A stretch of 22,259 bases of DNA from DUVT01 sp041675865 (GCA_041675865.1 JBAYTA010000024.1:1-22259); one strand, 5' to 3'. Positions 5,252 to 12,573 are shown, counted from the first letter of the stretch. Notes: generated by a model not told the origin, from the sequence alone. Translations and numbers: made by a program.

Positions 5252-7780
5252 ATGAGTTGGCAAATTGCTATTGATGGTCCTGCTGGAGCAGGGAAGAGTA
5301 CCATAGCGAAAATGCTAGCTGAGGCTATCGGCTTTGAGTATATTGATACTGGAGCAATGTATAGAGCAGTTACATTAAAAGCTATGGACCTAAAAATCAA
5401 TATGTACGAGGAAGAAGAGTACAAGTTTCTCAATGAAACTAAGTTTGATTTTATTAACCAAGATTTATACCTTGATGGTGTAAACGTTAGTAATAAAATT
5501 AGAACCTTAGAGATCTCCAATAATGTTTCTTTAGTCGCCAGCATTGGCTATGTTAGAAATAAATTAGTAGCTTTGCAAAGAGAGCTAGCAGGGATTAAGA
5601 ATGTTGTAATGGATGGCCGTGATATAGGTAGTGTAGTTTTACCTAACGCGGATCTAAAAATCTATTTAACTGCTACTTTAGAAGAAAGAGCTAGGCGGAG
5701 AATGTACGAACGCCTTGACAAAGGACTAGAACATCAAAGTTTAGAAGAGACAATTAAAGAAATTGAAGAAAGAGACTACAAAGATAGCAATCGACCTATT
5801 AACCCTTTAGCTGTTCCGAAAGATGCAATAATTATTGATTCATCGGAGATTGATGCTAAAAAAGTCGTTGATAAAATCATTAAGTTAGTTTTACAGAGAG
5901 GTTACAAAATGGAAAACAAAAAGAAAACAACAAAGGAAGTTGCAAAAACACCTAATCAAGAAATTTTAAATCAGGGAGTAGAAGTATTAAAATTAACTCC
6001 TACAGTTACTAAATTACTTACAGAAGCTGAAGTAACTAAAGTAAGTGATCTAGTAAGCAAAACAGATAATGAATTATTACAATTACCTGGAATTGCAGCG
6101 AAACGCCTAGAAACAATAAAAGAAAAATTAGCTGAACTAGGCCTTAGTTTAGCAGGGGAAGTAGTTGTAGAAAATAAAAAATCAGAGAAGAAAGTTAAGG
6201 AAGAACCTACTATGGAAAAAGTTGAAGTTGTAGAAACTAAAGAAGAAACAAAAGTTGAAGAAGTTAAAACAGAAGAAGTTGTTGAAGAAACAAAAGTTGA
6301 AGAAGCAGACGAAGAAGATGAAGTAGATGTTGATGATGAAGATGACGATACTGAAGAAGATTCAGATGAATCTACACAAGAAGGTAAAACGAAATATCGT
6401 ACATTACAAGTTGTAGCAGGTAGAGTTGTTGAAGTTATTGAAGCTAAAGAAGCTTTCTCAAAAGGAAACAAACAATTTAAAGCTAAACCTGAAAGAGTTT
6501 TAATTGAACTTGAAGATGGTCAACAAGGATTCTTGTTTAGAAAAGATACAGCTGATATTAGAGAAGATGAAGAATTATTTGATTTATTCTTCGAAGGTGA
6601 TAATGTTCAAGTTGTCATCAAAAAGATCTATCCTGATGGTGGGAAATTCATATTCTCAACTATATTATTAAAGATGAGAGATGAATTAAAGAGATATAGT
6701 GAAGTGATTGAAAATCATGGAACAATTACTGCTAAGGTTGTGAAAAAATTAAGCACTGGATATTTATTAAAAGATGGTGAATTCTCATGCTTATTACCTG
6801 AATCACAAATTTTAAAATCTGAAAAAGATGAAGATTTAATCGGAAAAGAAATTGAAGTATCTCCAATCCGTATTGACTATGGACGTATTCGTTTAATAGT
6901 ATCACAAACAGTTGCTCATTCAATTAAAGTTCGTGAAGAGAAAAAATCATTCTTAGAAACTGTTAATGTTGGTGATGTATTTGATGGTACTGTTAAAAAC
7001 ATCGAATCATATGGTGCATTTGTTGAAATCGGAAATGGTGTAGAAGGATTATTACATATTTCTGAATTAGATCATTACAGAGTATTTAAAGTTGAAAAAG
7101 TTGTTAAACCAGGTGACACTGTAAAAGTTAAAGTAATTAAGATTGAAAATGATCATATTGGTTTATCACGTAAAGCTTTAATCCCTAATTATTGGGTAGA
7201 ATTCACATCACAACATAATGTAGGTTCAGTTGTAGAAGTTAAAGTTAATGAAATTAACAATGCTGGTATTGTTGTTGAATTAGCTGAAAATGTAACTGGA
7301 TTCTTACCAAGAAGTGAATTCTCATATGAAAGAGATGTTAACATTAATGATTTTCTTAATGTAGGAGATACATTAGAAGCAAAAATTATTGAAATTGATG
7401 TCCATAAGAAAAGAATTATTCTTTCTAAAAAACAACTTACAGAAAATCCATGGGAAACAGTTAGTTTAAAAACTGGTGAATTTATTGAAGTTGAAGTTAC
7501 AAAAGAATTAAAAGATGGATTTAAAGTCCAATATGGTGAAATTTCTGGATATTTACCAAAAGCAAGCATTAACCAAGATAAGACAGTTAATGTTGGTGAA
7601 GCTATAAAAGTAAGAGTTAGATCGTTTGATGCTAATAGCACAAGATTTATTGTTCAATTACGTCATGAACAAGAAAGATTCCAAGAACGTGAAGTTTATG
7701 GTAAGTTTACTAAACAACCACAAGATAAGCTAACAAGTTCATTTGGAGATATCTTACAAGCTCACAAGAAAAAGAAGTAG
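5252..7780 (+). CDS. cmk: Cytidylate kinase fused to an S1 protein with an alpha-CTD-like domain
   Basis: 842 residues in one uninterrupted frame. Residues 1-219 are a complete cytidylate kinase, which phosphorylates CMP and dCMP with ATP: P-loop GPAGAGKS (9-16), DTGAMYR (31-37), MDGRDIG (about 126-132) and a C-terminal helix ending about where other Cmk proteins end. Residues 241-302 form a helix-hairpin-helix segment resembling the RNA polymerase alpha C-terminal domain. Residues 303-378 are an acidic linker rich in E, V, K and D. Then come about five S1-like RNA-binding segments (roughly 383-470, 488-552, 573-641, 657-727 and 741-805), the third being the most canonical, and a lysine-rich end. 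Cmk and the S1 protein YpfD are adjacent in B. subtilis but separate. The ribosome binding site for the S1 part persists at the junction, so both a fusion and a free S1 protein may be made. An AGAGGTG site precedes the ATG. Confidence 0.9.
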   Translation: MSWQIAIDGPAGAGKSTIAKMLAEAIGFEYIDTGAMYRAVTLKAMDLKINMYEEEEYKFLNETKFDFINQDLYLDGVNVSNKIRTLEISNNVSLVASIGYVRNKLVALQRELAGIKNVVMDGRDIGSVVLPNADLKIYLTATLEERARRRMYERLDKGLEHQSLEETIKEIEERDYKDSNRPINPLAVPKDAIIIDSSEIDAKKVVDKIIKLVLQRGYKMENKKKTTKEVAKTPNQEILNQGVEVLKLTPTVTKLLTEAEVTKVSDLVSKTDNELLQLPGIAAKRLETIKEKLAELGLSLAGEVVVENKKSEKKVKEEPTMEKVEVVETKEETKVEEVKTEEVVEETKVEEADEEDEVDVDDEDDDTEEDSDESTQEGKTKYRTLQVVAGRVVEVIEAKEAFSKGNKQFKAKPERVLIELEDGQQGFLFRKDTADIREDEELFDLFFEGDNVQVVIKKIYPDGGKFIFSTILLKMRDELKRYSEVIENHGTITAKVVKKLSTGYLLKDGEFSCLLPESQILKSEKDEDLIGKEIEVSPIRIDYGRIRLIVSQTVAHSIKVREEKKSFLETVNVGDVFDGTVKNIESYGAFVEIGNGVEGLLHISELDHYRVFKVEKVVKPGDTVKVKVIKIENDHIGLSRKALIPNYWVEFTSQHNVGSVVEVKVNEINNAGIVVELAENVTGFLPRSEFSYERDVNINDFLNVGDTLEAKIIEIDVHKKRIILSKKQLTENPWETVSLKTGEFIEVEVTKELKDGFKVQYGEISGYLPKASINQDKTVNVGEAIKVRVRSFDANSTRFIVQLRHEQERFQEREVYGKFTKQPQDKLTSSFGDILQAHKKKK
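5895..5911 (+). promoter_or_regulatory. Internal ribosome binding site and ATG at the Cmk/S1 junction
   Basis: AGAGAGG at 5895-5901, seven bases, then ATG at 5909-5911, in frame with the upstream kinase (codon 220). This is as good a start signal as most in the window and lies exactly where cytidylate kinases end, so it looks like the original S1 start. Confidence 0.7.
5909..7780 (+). CDS. rpsA: S1-domain protein translated from the internal start (alternative product)
   Basis: 623 residues if translation starts at codon 220 of the longer frame. The product would contain the alpha-CTD-like domain, acidic linker and S1 repeats without the kinase. Support is the well-spaced AGAGAGG site and ATG at the domain boundary, and a visible change in codon choice after it: the S1 part is dominated by GAA, AAA, GTT and TTA and looks more uniform than the kinase part, as expected for a highly expressed protein. 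S1 homologues of Bacillota bind mRNA and associate with ribosomes; low-GC Gram-positive versions usually have four S1 repeats and are not always essential. Whether the free form exists cannot be told from sequence. Confidence 0.55.
   Translation: MENKKKTTKEVAKTPNQEILNQGVEVLKLTPTVTKLLTEAEVTKVSDLVSKTDNELLQLPGIAAKRLETIKEKLAELGLSLAGEVVVENKKSEKKVKEEPTMEKVEVVETKEETKVEEVKTEEVVEETKVEEADEEDEVDVDDEDDDTEEDSDESTQEGKTKYRTLQVVAGRVVEVIEAKEAFSKGNKQFKAKPERVLIELEDGQQGFLFRKDTADIREDEELFDLFFEGDNVQVVIKKIYPDGGKFIFSTILLKMRDELKRYSEVIENHGTITAKVVKKLSTGYLLKDGEFSCLLPESQILKSEKDEDLIGKEIEVSPIRIDYGRIRLIVSQTVAHSIKVREEKKSFLETVNVGDVFDGTVKNIESYGAFVEIGNGVEGLLHISELDHYRVFKVEKVVKPGDTVKVKVIKIENDHIGLSRKALIPNYWVEFTSQHNVGSVVEVKVNEINNAGIVVELAENVTGFLPRSEFSYERDVNINDFLNVGDTLEAKIIEIDVHKKRIILSKKQLTENPWETVSLKTGEFIEVEVTKELKDGFKVQYGEISGYLPKASINQDKTVNVGEAIKVRVRSFDANSTRFIVQLRHEQERFQEREVYGKFTKQPQDKLTSSFGDILQAHKKKK
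5972..6157 (+). other. Region coding for the alpha-CTD-like helix-hairpin-helix domain
   Basis: Residues 241-302 of the fusion, spanning VEVLKLT, VSDLVSKTDNELLQLPGI and TIKEKLAELGLSL. The order TV-x-DL, then L-x-x-L-P/G, then I-K-x-K-L-x-E-L-G-L-x-L is the signature of the C-terminal domain of the RNA polymerase alpha subunit. By my manual alignment, the residues that contact DNA in E. coli alpha (R265, N268, G296, S299) are replaced here by T, K, A and R, while K298 is kept. So the fold is likely but promoter DNA binding is doubtful. A generic helix-hairpin-helix nucleic-acid domain is the alternative. Confidence 0.6.
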
Positions 7781-7787
7781 GTATAAT

Positions 7788-9095
7788 ATGCGTGGAGTTG
7801 TAGCTATAGTTGGAAGACCAAATGTCGGTAAATCTAGTTTATTTAACCGCATTATTGGCGAAAGATTATCAATTACAGATGATGCTAGCGGAATAACAAG
7901 AGATCGAATATATAGTAAGACTTCATGGCTAAACCAAGAATTTAGAGTTATTGACACGGGAGGGATCATCTTAGAAGATGAGCCCTTTTCTAAAGAAATA
8001 AGAGCTCAAGCCGAACTTGCTATAGATGAAGCTGATGTAATAGTTATGGTTGTTGACGTAAGAACTGGTGTTACATATGAAGATCTTGATGTTATTAATA
8101 TTTTAAACAAGAGTGATAAACCATTAATAGTTGTTGCTAATAAAGTTGACGATAATATTTTTGTGGACCAAATATATGATTTTTATTCTATGGGGGTAGA
8201 AATTGTAATGCCAGTCTCTGCGCTTCATGGTATTGGAGTTGGAGATTTATTAGATAAGGTTGTAGAATTATTACCCGAAGCAAGAAAAGATCAATATGGT
8301 GAAGGTGTTATTAAGTTTTGTCTTATAGGCCAACCAAATGTTGGGAAATCTACTCTTGCTAACGCAATTATAGGTGAAGACAGAACAATAGTAAGCGATA
8401 TCCCTGGAACAACAAGGGATTCGGTTGATACAGTATTTACTAGAAATCAGAATAAATATGTAGTAATAGATACTGCAGGTATTAGAAAACAAGGCAAAAT
8501 TTACGAGAATGCTGAAAAATATAGTGTCCTAAGGGCTATGGCAGCCATAGAAAGAAGCGATATTGCAATTTTAGTTTTAGATGGTACTGAAGAGATAACA
8601 GAACAAGATAAAAGAATTGCAGGCTTTGCAAGAGATAATAATCGTGCAATGATTATAGTTGTTAATAAATGGGATATTGTAGAAAAAGATGATAAAACAA
8701 TGAATTTATTTATTGAAAAAATTAGAAATAATTTCTTATTTATAGATTTTGCTCCAATAGTATTCTTATCTGCTATAAATAAACAAAGAATTCATTTATT
8801 GTTAGATGAAATAGATAATGTTTATGATAATTTTACTAGAAGAGTTCCGACTAATATCTTAAATGATATATTAATGGATGCTGTGCTTATTAATCAACCT
8901 CCAATATTTAATGGGAATAGATTAAGATTAAGTTATTCGACTCAAGAAGATGTAATGCCACCTTCATTTGTTTTATTTGTAAATAATGAAAAACATATGC
9001 ATTTTTCATATCTTCGTTATTTAGAAAATCAAATTAGAAGAACCTTTAAATTTGAAGGTTGTCCTATTAAATTTATTTTAAGAAAAAAGGAGTAG
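7788..9095 (+). CDS. der: Ribosome biogenesis GTPase Der (EngA)
   Basis: 435 residues, the family's usual length (436 in B. subtilis). Two tandem GTPase domains are intact: first P-loop GRPNVGKS at residues 9-16 with DTGG and NKVD; second P-loop GQPNVGKS at 181-188 with DTAG and NKWD. A C-terminal KH-like domain (about 350-435) completes the unique Der architecture. Der acts in late assembly of the 50S subunit. The ATG at 7788 is chosen over an in-frame TTG at 7743 because the upstream choice would add 15 residues that overlap the S1 gene and are foreign to the family; AGTAGG upstream serves as binding site. It lies 7 bases after the S1 stop, and der also follows the S1 gene in B. subtilis. 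Confidence 0.96.
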   Translation: MRGVVAIVGRPNVGKSSLFNRIIGERLSITDDASGITRDRIYSKTSWLNQEFRVIDTGGIILEDEPFSKEIRAQAELAIDEADVIVMVVDVRTGVTYEDLDVINILNKSDKPLIVVANKVDDNIFVDQIYDFYSMGVEIVMPVSALHGIGVGDLLDKVVELLPEARKDQYGEGVIKFCLIGQPNVGKSTLANAIIGEDRTIVSDIPGTTRDSVDTVFTRNQNKYVVIDTAGIRKQGKIYENAEKYSVLRAMAAIERSDIAILVLDGTEEITEQDKRIAGFARDNNRAMIIVVNKWDIVEKDDKTMNLFIEKIRNNFLFIDFAPIVFLSAINKQRIHLLLDEIDNVYDNFTRRVPTNILNDILMDAVLINQPPIFNGNRLRLSYSTQEDVMPPSFVLFVNNEKHMHFSYLRYLENQIRRTFKFEGCPIKFILRKKE

Positions 9096-9097
9096 AT

Positions 9098-10105
9098 ATG
9101 GAAAAATTAACTATAATTGGAGCTGGTAGTTGGGGAACTGCTCTAGCAAGAATTGTTAGTGATAATAATTACCCCGTTATTTTATATGATGTAAATCAAG
9201 ATGTTGTTGATGAAATTAATACCCATCACACAAATAAAGATAAACTTCCAAATGGAGTTTTAAATAAATATGTAAGTGCAACAACTGATCTAGATTATGC
9301 AATTAATTATTGCGATATTATTGTTTTAGTAGTGCCAACAGCTGTAAGTAGACTAGTCTTAAAACAAATTAATTCAGTCATTAAAACCCCTAAACTATTT
9401 GTAAATGCCTCAAAAGGTATTGAACCAGATACTTATAAAAGAGTATCAGAAATAGTTTATGAAGAAGTACACAATGATTTTATAAGTGGATTTGTTGCTT
9501 TAAGTGGTCCAAGTCATGCAGAAGAAGTTATCTTGAGAATGCTAACTGTTGTTACTGCTACTAGTACAAATGTTGAGCATGCAAAGATTATTCAAAGAAT
9601 TTTCTCAAACCAAAGTTATTTTAGAGTCTATGGCCAAACTGATTTAGTTGGTGTTGAACTATGTTCTTCACTAAAAAATATTATTGCTATTGCATCTGGT
9701 ATGATAGCAGGTCTTGGTTATGGTGATAATACAAGAGCTGCACTTATTACTAGAGGTTTAGTTGAAATGAAAAGAATTGCAACAACCTTAGGTGCAGAAG
9801 AAATGACAGTTTACGGCTTAGCAGGTCTTGGAGATTTAGTTGTAACATGTACATCAACTCATTCAAGAAACTATCAAGCAGGATATAAAATAGGGAATGG
9901 TAAAGATCTAAATCAAGCATTATCAGAAATGACGATGGTTGTGGAAGGTGCTAGGAGTGCTGTTGCAGCTCATCAAATTATTAAAAAATATAATATTTAT
10001 GCACCAATTATAGAGTCTGTATATGATGTAATCTACAATAAAAAAGATCCTAAAGAAAGAATAGCAGACTTAATGAAAAATGATTTAAAACTAGAAGATA
10101 TTTAA
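9098..10105 (+). CDS. gpsA: Glycerol-3-phosphate dehydrogenase [NAD(P)+]
   Basis: 335 residues, near the usual 330-345. The N-terminal Rossmann motif GAGSWG (8-13) binds NAD(P)H. K106 in NASKGIEPDT and K193 in SSLKNIIAI match the conserved lysines, the latter being catalytic, and GDNTRAALITRG and GLAGLGDLVVTC are family signatures. The enzyme reduces dihydroxyacetone phosphate to sn-glycerol-3-phosphate for phospholipid synthesis. In the GPSHAEEV loop the usual following P-T is replaced by L-T, a small deviation. The AAGGAG site lies inside the end of der, two bases separate the genes, and a terminator follows, so gpsA closes the cmk-der-gpsA transcript. Confidence 0.96.
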   Translation: MEKLTIIGAGSWGTALARIVSDNNYPVILYDVNQDVVDEINTHHTNKDKLPNGVLNKYVSATTDLDYAINYCDIIVLVVPTAVSRLVLKQINSVIKTPKLFVNASKGIEPDTYKRVSEIVYEEVHNDFISGFVALSGPSHAEEVILRMLTVVTATSTNVEHAKIIQRIFSNQSYFRVYGQTDLVGVELCSSLKNIIAIASGMIAGLGYGDNTRAALITRGLVEMKRIATTLGAEEMTVYGLAGLGDLVVTCTSTHSRNYQAGYKIGNGKDLNQALSEMTMVVEGARSAVAAHQIIKKYNIYAPIIESVYDVIYNKKDPKERIADLMKNDLKLEDI

Positions 10106-10107
10106 AG

Positions 10108-10133
10108 AGCGGAAAAATTTTCCCGCTTTTTTG
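10108..10133 (+). terminator. Terminator after gpsA
   Basis: AGCGG at 10108-10112 pairs with CCGCT at 10123-10127, with A-rich and T-rich inner arms, followed by a run of T. It starts three bases after the gpsA stop. Confidence 0.85.
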
Positions 10134-10229
10134 TTTAAAACTTAATTATCTAAAATGCCTCTTTTTTATTTTACATTATACTTTTAAGTTTCCCCATTTT
10201 GTATAATACCTATTATATAAACATTAAAA

Positions 10230-10267
10230 ATGAACTACTACAATTATTATAGCAGTTCATTTTTTTA
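10230..10267 (+). terminator. Isolated hairpin with T-tract, possibly bidirectional
   Basis: ATGAACTACTA (10230-10240) pairs with TAGCAGTTCAT (10250-10260) with one mismatch, followed by seven T and preceded by a run of A. It could stop transcription on either strand. No intact gene lies next to it, so it is probably left over from a lost gene or mobile element. Confidence 0.55.
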
Positions 10268-10452
10268 TCTGGGTATGACAAAATAGAGAATGCCTAAATT
10301 TCGACTTTCCCAGATTTATATATATGGTTTTCTTATTTAAATCTTTATTCCATTTAAAGTAAATAAATTCCGTTCTCTTTTTTTCTTTATTCTTATAAAC
10401 TCTTTGTTTATATTTTCTTTTATAATTGATACTACCTCAACTATTCCTCTAA

Positions 10453-10587
10453 TTATCTGATAATAATAATGAAGTTGTTGTAAAGGTGGTAGACATAGGC
10501 TTTTATCCCGAAGATGAAGTAACTTTTCCACTAAATAAAATTAAATCTATCATAAGAAAAAGCGATGAAACAGATAATGATTTCTAA
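10453..10587 (+). pseudogene. Probable 3' relic of a lost gene, product unknown
   Basis: From a stop at 10450-10452 the frame is open to TAA at 10585-10587. The last 38 codons read like real protein: EVVVKVVDIGFYPEDEV, then TFPLNKIKSIIRKSDET, ending DNDF. Acidic and hydrophobic residues alternate plausibly and the end is soluble and charged. There is no ATG and no ribosome binding site in frame; the ATG at 10469 is in another frame. A good terminator hairpin follows at 10605. The upstream DNA turns abruptly into low-complexity pyrimidine-rich sequence. The best reading is the C-terminus of a gene whose 5' part was deleted or replaced. I do not recognise the family. Confidence 0.4.
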
Positions 10588-10604
10588 AAATAATTTTTAA
10601 ACAT

Positions 10605-10633
10605 AATGGCATCTAAGTATAGATGTCATTTTT
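10605..10633 (+). terminator. Terminator after the gene relic
   Basis: An 11-bp stem (10605-10615 with 10620-10630, one G-T wobble) and a 4-base loop, followed by a short T run. It is placed where a terminator for the relic would be. Confidence 0.65.
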
Positions 10634-10705
10634 CGTTAAATAAACTATGTCAATTACATAATTTGACTATATTTCACAGATTCATTTATTCATTTTTAAA
10701 TTTAA

Positions 10706-10734
10706 GAAATTTAAAGTCACCATTGTCATATACT
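10706..10734 (+). promoter_or_regulatory. Possible sporulation promoter of the spoVIF-like gene
   Basis: CATATACT at 10727-10734 fits the -10 of sigma-K (CATANNNT) and roughly of sigma-E. GAAATTT at 10706-10712 sits 14 bases upstream and matches the sigma-E -35 in five of seven positions; no AC at the sigma-K distance is seen. A TTGACT at 10663 has no good partner. Weak evidence in AT-rich DNA. Confidence 0.3.
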
Positions 10735-10750
10735 TAATTGAGGTGAGAAA

Positions 10751-10987
10751 ATGAACTTTGGTAGATTAATGCAATTGATTGCTCAAAACAATATTAATCC
10801 TGAAGATGTATTTGCTTTAGTAGAAAGAATAAAGAGTTCTAATCTAAAAGATGAAAATAATTTAAGATCTATTATCCAAGATGTAAGTAAAATTGCAGGT
10901 AAAAAAATCGATAAACAAAAAGAAGATGAATTAGTAAAGAAAATTCTAACCGATGGAATCGGTGAGGATGTCTTTGATTTACTGTAA
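10751..10987 (+). CDS. spoVIF: SpoVIF-like sporulation protein (stage VI sporulation protein F)
   Basis: 78 residues, soluble and helical. The central pattern, with KSSNLKDENNLRSIIQDVSK followed by a K-x-I-D/S-K-x-x-E-D motif (KKIDKQKEDELVKKIL), matches what I recall of the small SpoVIF/YjcC family: N-L-K-D-E-x-x-L-R-x-x-I, then K-E-x-E-D-x-I-V. In B. subtilis, SpoVIF acts late in the mother cell on coat assembly. A strong GAGGTGAG site precedes the ATG. It sits 65 bases before spoIVA, which supports a coat-related role. The assignment is from memory of the family pattern without an alignment; the gene itself is well supported by its start signal and composition. Confidence 0.65.
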   Translation: MNFGRLMQLIAQNNINPEDVFALVERIKSSNLKDENNLRSIIQDVSKIAGKKIDKQKEDELVKKILTDGIGEDVFDLL

Positions 10988-10993
10988 ATATTC

Positions 10994-11022
10994 GCATAAT
11001 TTATATAATAACTTCATATTAT
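10994..11022 (+). promoter_or_regulatory. Sigma-E-like promoter for spoIVA
   Basis: GCATAAT at 10994-11000 (six of seven to K-M-ATATT), exactly 14 bases, then CATATTAT at 11015-11022 (six of eight to CATACAMT). The predicted start near 11029 leaves a normal leader before the AGGTGAGG site at about 11040. spoIVA is sigma-E controlled in B. subtilis. The same -10 octamer recurs before gerM. Confidence 0.5.
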
Positions 11023-11052
11023 TAGATAGATATTATAGAAGGTGAGGAATAT

Positions 11053-12528
11053 ATGAGTGATAGCATAATTCGTAATGTTGTTTACAGAACTAATGGGGAA
11101 ATGTATATAGGCGTTGTTGGTTCTGTTAGGAGTGGGAAATCTTTATTTATTAGAAAATTTATAGAAAATAAGGTTTTGCCATATGTAGGAGCTGATCTTA
11201 AGAATAACATAATTGACGATCTACCTCAAAGTGCTGAAGGTAGAACAATCATGACTGTTGAACCTAAGTTTGTTCCAGCTAACCCTGCTAATATTACAAT
11301 TGAAAAGGACTTAAAACTAAATATTAGATTAGTTGATTGTGTAGGGTATATTATTCCTTCATCAAAAGGATATAAGAATGATGACCAAACCCCAAGACTA
11401 GTAAGGACTCCTTGGTTTAGTGAAAACATTCCTTTTGAAGAAGCAGCTAGCATTGGGACTAAGAAAGTAATTGAAAACCATTCGCATATAGGAATTTTAA
11501 TGACAAGCGATGGTAGTTTTGGTGAGTTTACTCGAGGAGATTATGAAGCGGTTGAAGAAGAGTTAGTTGAAGAATTGCTTAATCTAGATAAACCGTTTGT
11601 AATTGTATTAAATACTTCACAAGTAAATAGTGATGCAACAAAGGCATTAGTAAAAGATTTAATTGAGAAATATCAAGTGAGCGTAGTTGCGGTTGATGTA
11701 AGTAATCTTACAAATAATGATATTGATAAGATATTAAAAGAAGCATTAAACGAATTTGATATATCTAAACTAGATATTAAAGTACCTAGTTGGTTAACAG
11801 TGTTAAATGATGATCATAAAGCTAAAAGTGAATTTAATGACATTATTGCAGATGTAACTGGAGAATTTAGAAAGTTCAAACATGTAAATTTAATTAAAGA
11901 AAAATTATCAGAATGCGAATTATTTGATTCAGTTGAGCTTACATCGCTAGATAGTGGTACTGGTGAAGTTGTGATTGAAATTACTTTGGGTGATGATTTA
12001 TATAATGGAATTGTGGAAGAAATAATTGGTGATGCAATTAATGATAGAGGTAAATTTATTGACTTACTTCAAGATGCAACAAGTGCTCAAAAAGAATATG
12101 CAAATTATAAGAGTGCACTTGAAGCGGTAAAAAATACCGGTTATGGAATTGCAATCCCACAAGTAGAAAATATGGTTCTAGAAACTCCAGAGGTTATAAA
12201 ACAAGGTACGCGTTATGGGGTAAGATTAAGAGCGCAAGCACCATCAATTCATATGATTAAAGTAGATGTAGAATCATCATTTGAACCTATAATTGGTAGT
12301 GAGGAACAATCAAAGAAATTACTTGAGAAAATGCTAGAAGATTATGAAAATAATCCTAATGAAATTTGGAATTCTGAAATATTTGGAAGAAAACTAAGTG
12401 AAGTAGTTAATGATGGAGTAAAAGCTAAAATTTATATGCTACCTGAAAATATTCAATATAAAGTTAAAGAAAGTCTAGAAAAAATAGTCAATAAAGGTAG
12501 AGGCGGAATTATCGCAATTATCTTATAA
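11053..12528 (+). CDS. spoIVA: Stage IV sporulation protein A (coat morphogenetic ATPase)
   Basis: 491 residues against 492 in B. subtilis. The Walker A motif GSVRSGKS (23-30) lies in the N-terminal TRAFAC-like ATPase domain, followed by LPQSAEGRTIMT and RLVDCVGY, which are near-identical to known SpoIVA proteins. The middle and C-terminal domains follow, with VRLRAQAPSIHMIKVDVES and a C-terminus ending GGIIAIIL, the membrane-targeting end that binds SpoVM. SpoIVA polymerises with ATP hydrolysis on the outer forespore membrane and founds the coat basement layer. It is among the most diagnostic genes of endospore formers, so this organism, or a recent ancestor, sporulates. A GAAGGTGAGG site precedes the ATG and a terminator follows. 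No key residue is missing. Confidence 0.97.
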   Translation: MSDSIIRNVVYRTNGEMYIGVVGSVRSGKSLFIRKFIENKVLPYVGADLKNNIIDDLPQSAEGRTIMTVEPKFVPANPANITIEKDLKLNIRLVDCVGYIIPSSKGYKNDDQTPRLVRTPWFSENIPFEEAASIGTKKVIENHSHIGILMTSDGSFGEFTRGDYEAVEEELVEELLNLDKPFVIVLNTSQVNSDATKALVKDLIEKYQVSVVAVDVSNLTNNDIDKILKEALNEFDISKLDIKVPSWLTVLNDDHKAKSEFNDIIADVTGEFRKFKHVNLIKEKLSECELFDSVELTSLDSGTGEVVIEITLGDDLYNGIVEEIIGDAINDRGKFIDLLQDATSAQKEYANYKSALEAVKNTGYGIAIPQVENMVLETPEVIKQGTRYGVRLRAQAPSIHMIKVDVESSFEPIIGSEEQSKKLLEKMLEDYENNPNEIWNSEIFGRKLSEVVNDGVKAKIYMLPENIQYKVKESLEKIVNKGRGGIIAIIL

Positions 12529-12538
12529 AATAAAAATG

Positions 12539-12564
12539 CGAGTAAAAATTTTACTCGTTTTTTT
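12539..12564 (+). terminator. Terminator after spoIVA
   Basis: CGAGTAAAA (12539-12547) pairs with TTTTACTCG (12549-12557), followed by seven T. Confidence 0.9.
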
Positions 12565-12573
12565 GTTATCTCC

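Larger units (their letters stand above)
10106..10750 (+). other. 645-base region without an intact gene
   Basis: This is the only long gap in the window. It holds the gpsA terminator, an isolated TATAAT (10202-10207) without a good -35, a hairpin with T-tract (10230-10267), a 7-bp inverted repeat ATCTGGG/CCCAGAT (10267-10273 and 10309-10315), an ATGCCT direct repeat (10155-10160 and 10290-10295), a low-complexity pyrimidine-rich stretch (about 10320-10450), a probable gene relic (10453-10587) and its hairpin (10605-10633). B. subtilis has yphE and yphF between gpsA and spoIVA; neither is recognisable here. No RNA gene was recognised. Confidence 0.6.

Noticed and set aside
5971..6471. A 166-codon open frame on the minus strand, rich in serine and threonine
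   Set aside because: It is the antisense of the GAA/GTT-rich acidic linker and the HhH domain in the S1 gene; its composition is a mirror of that bias and it has no start signal.
7743..7787. TTG start for der inside the S1 gene
   Set aside because: It would add 15 residues foreign to the family; the ATG at 7788 has a binding site and the normal N-terminus.
10337..10531. A 64-codon minus-strand frame in the gene-poor region
   Set aside because: It overlaps the better-coding plus-strand relic, has no ribosome binding site and shows no recognisable pattern.
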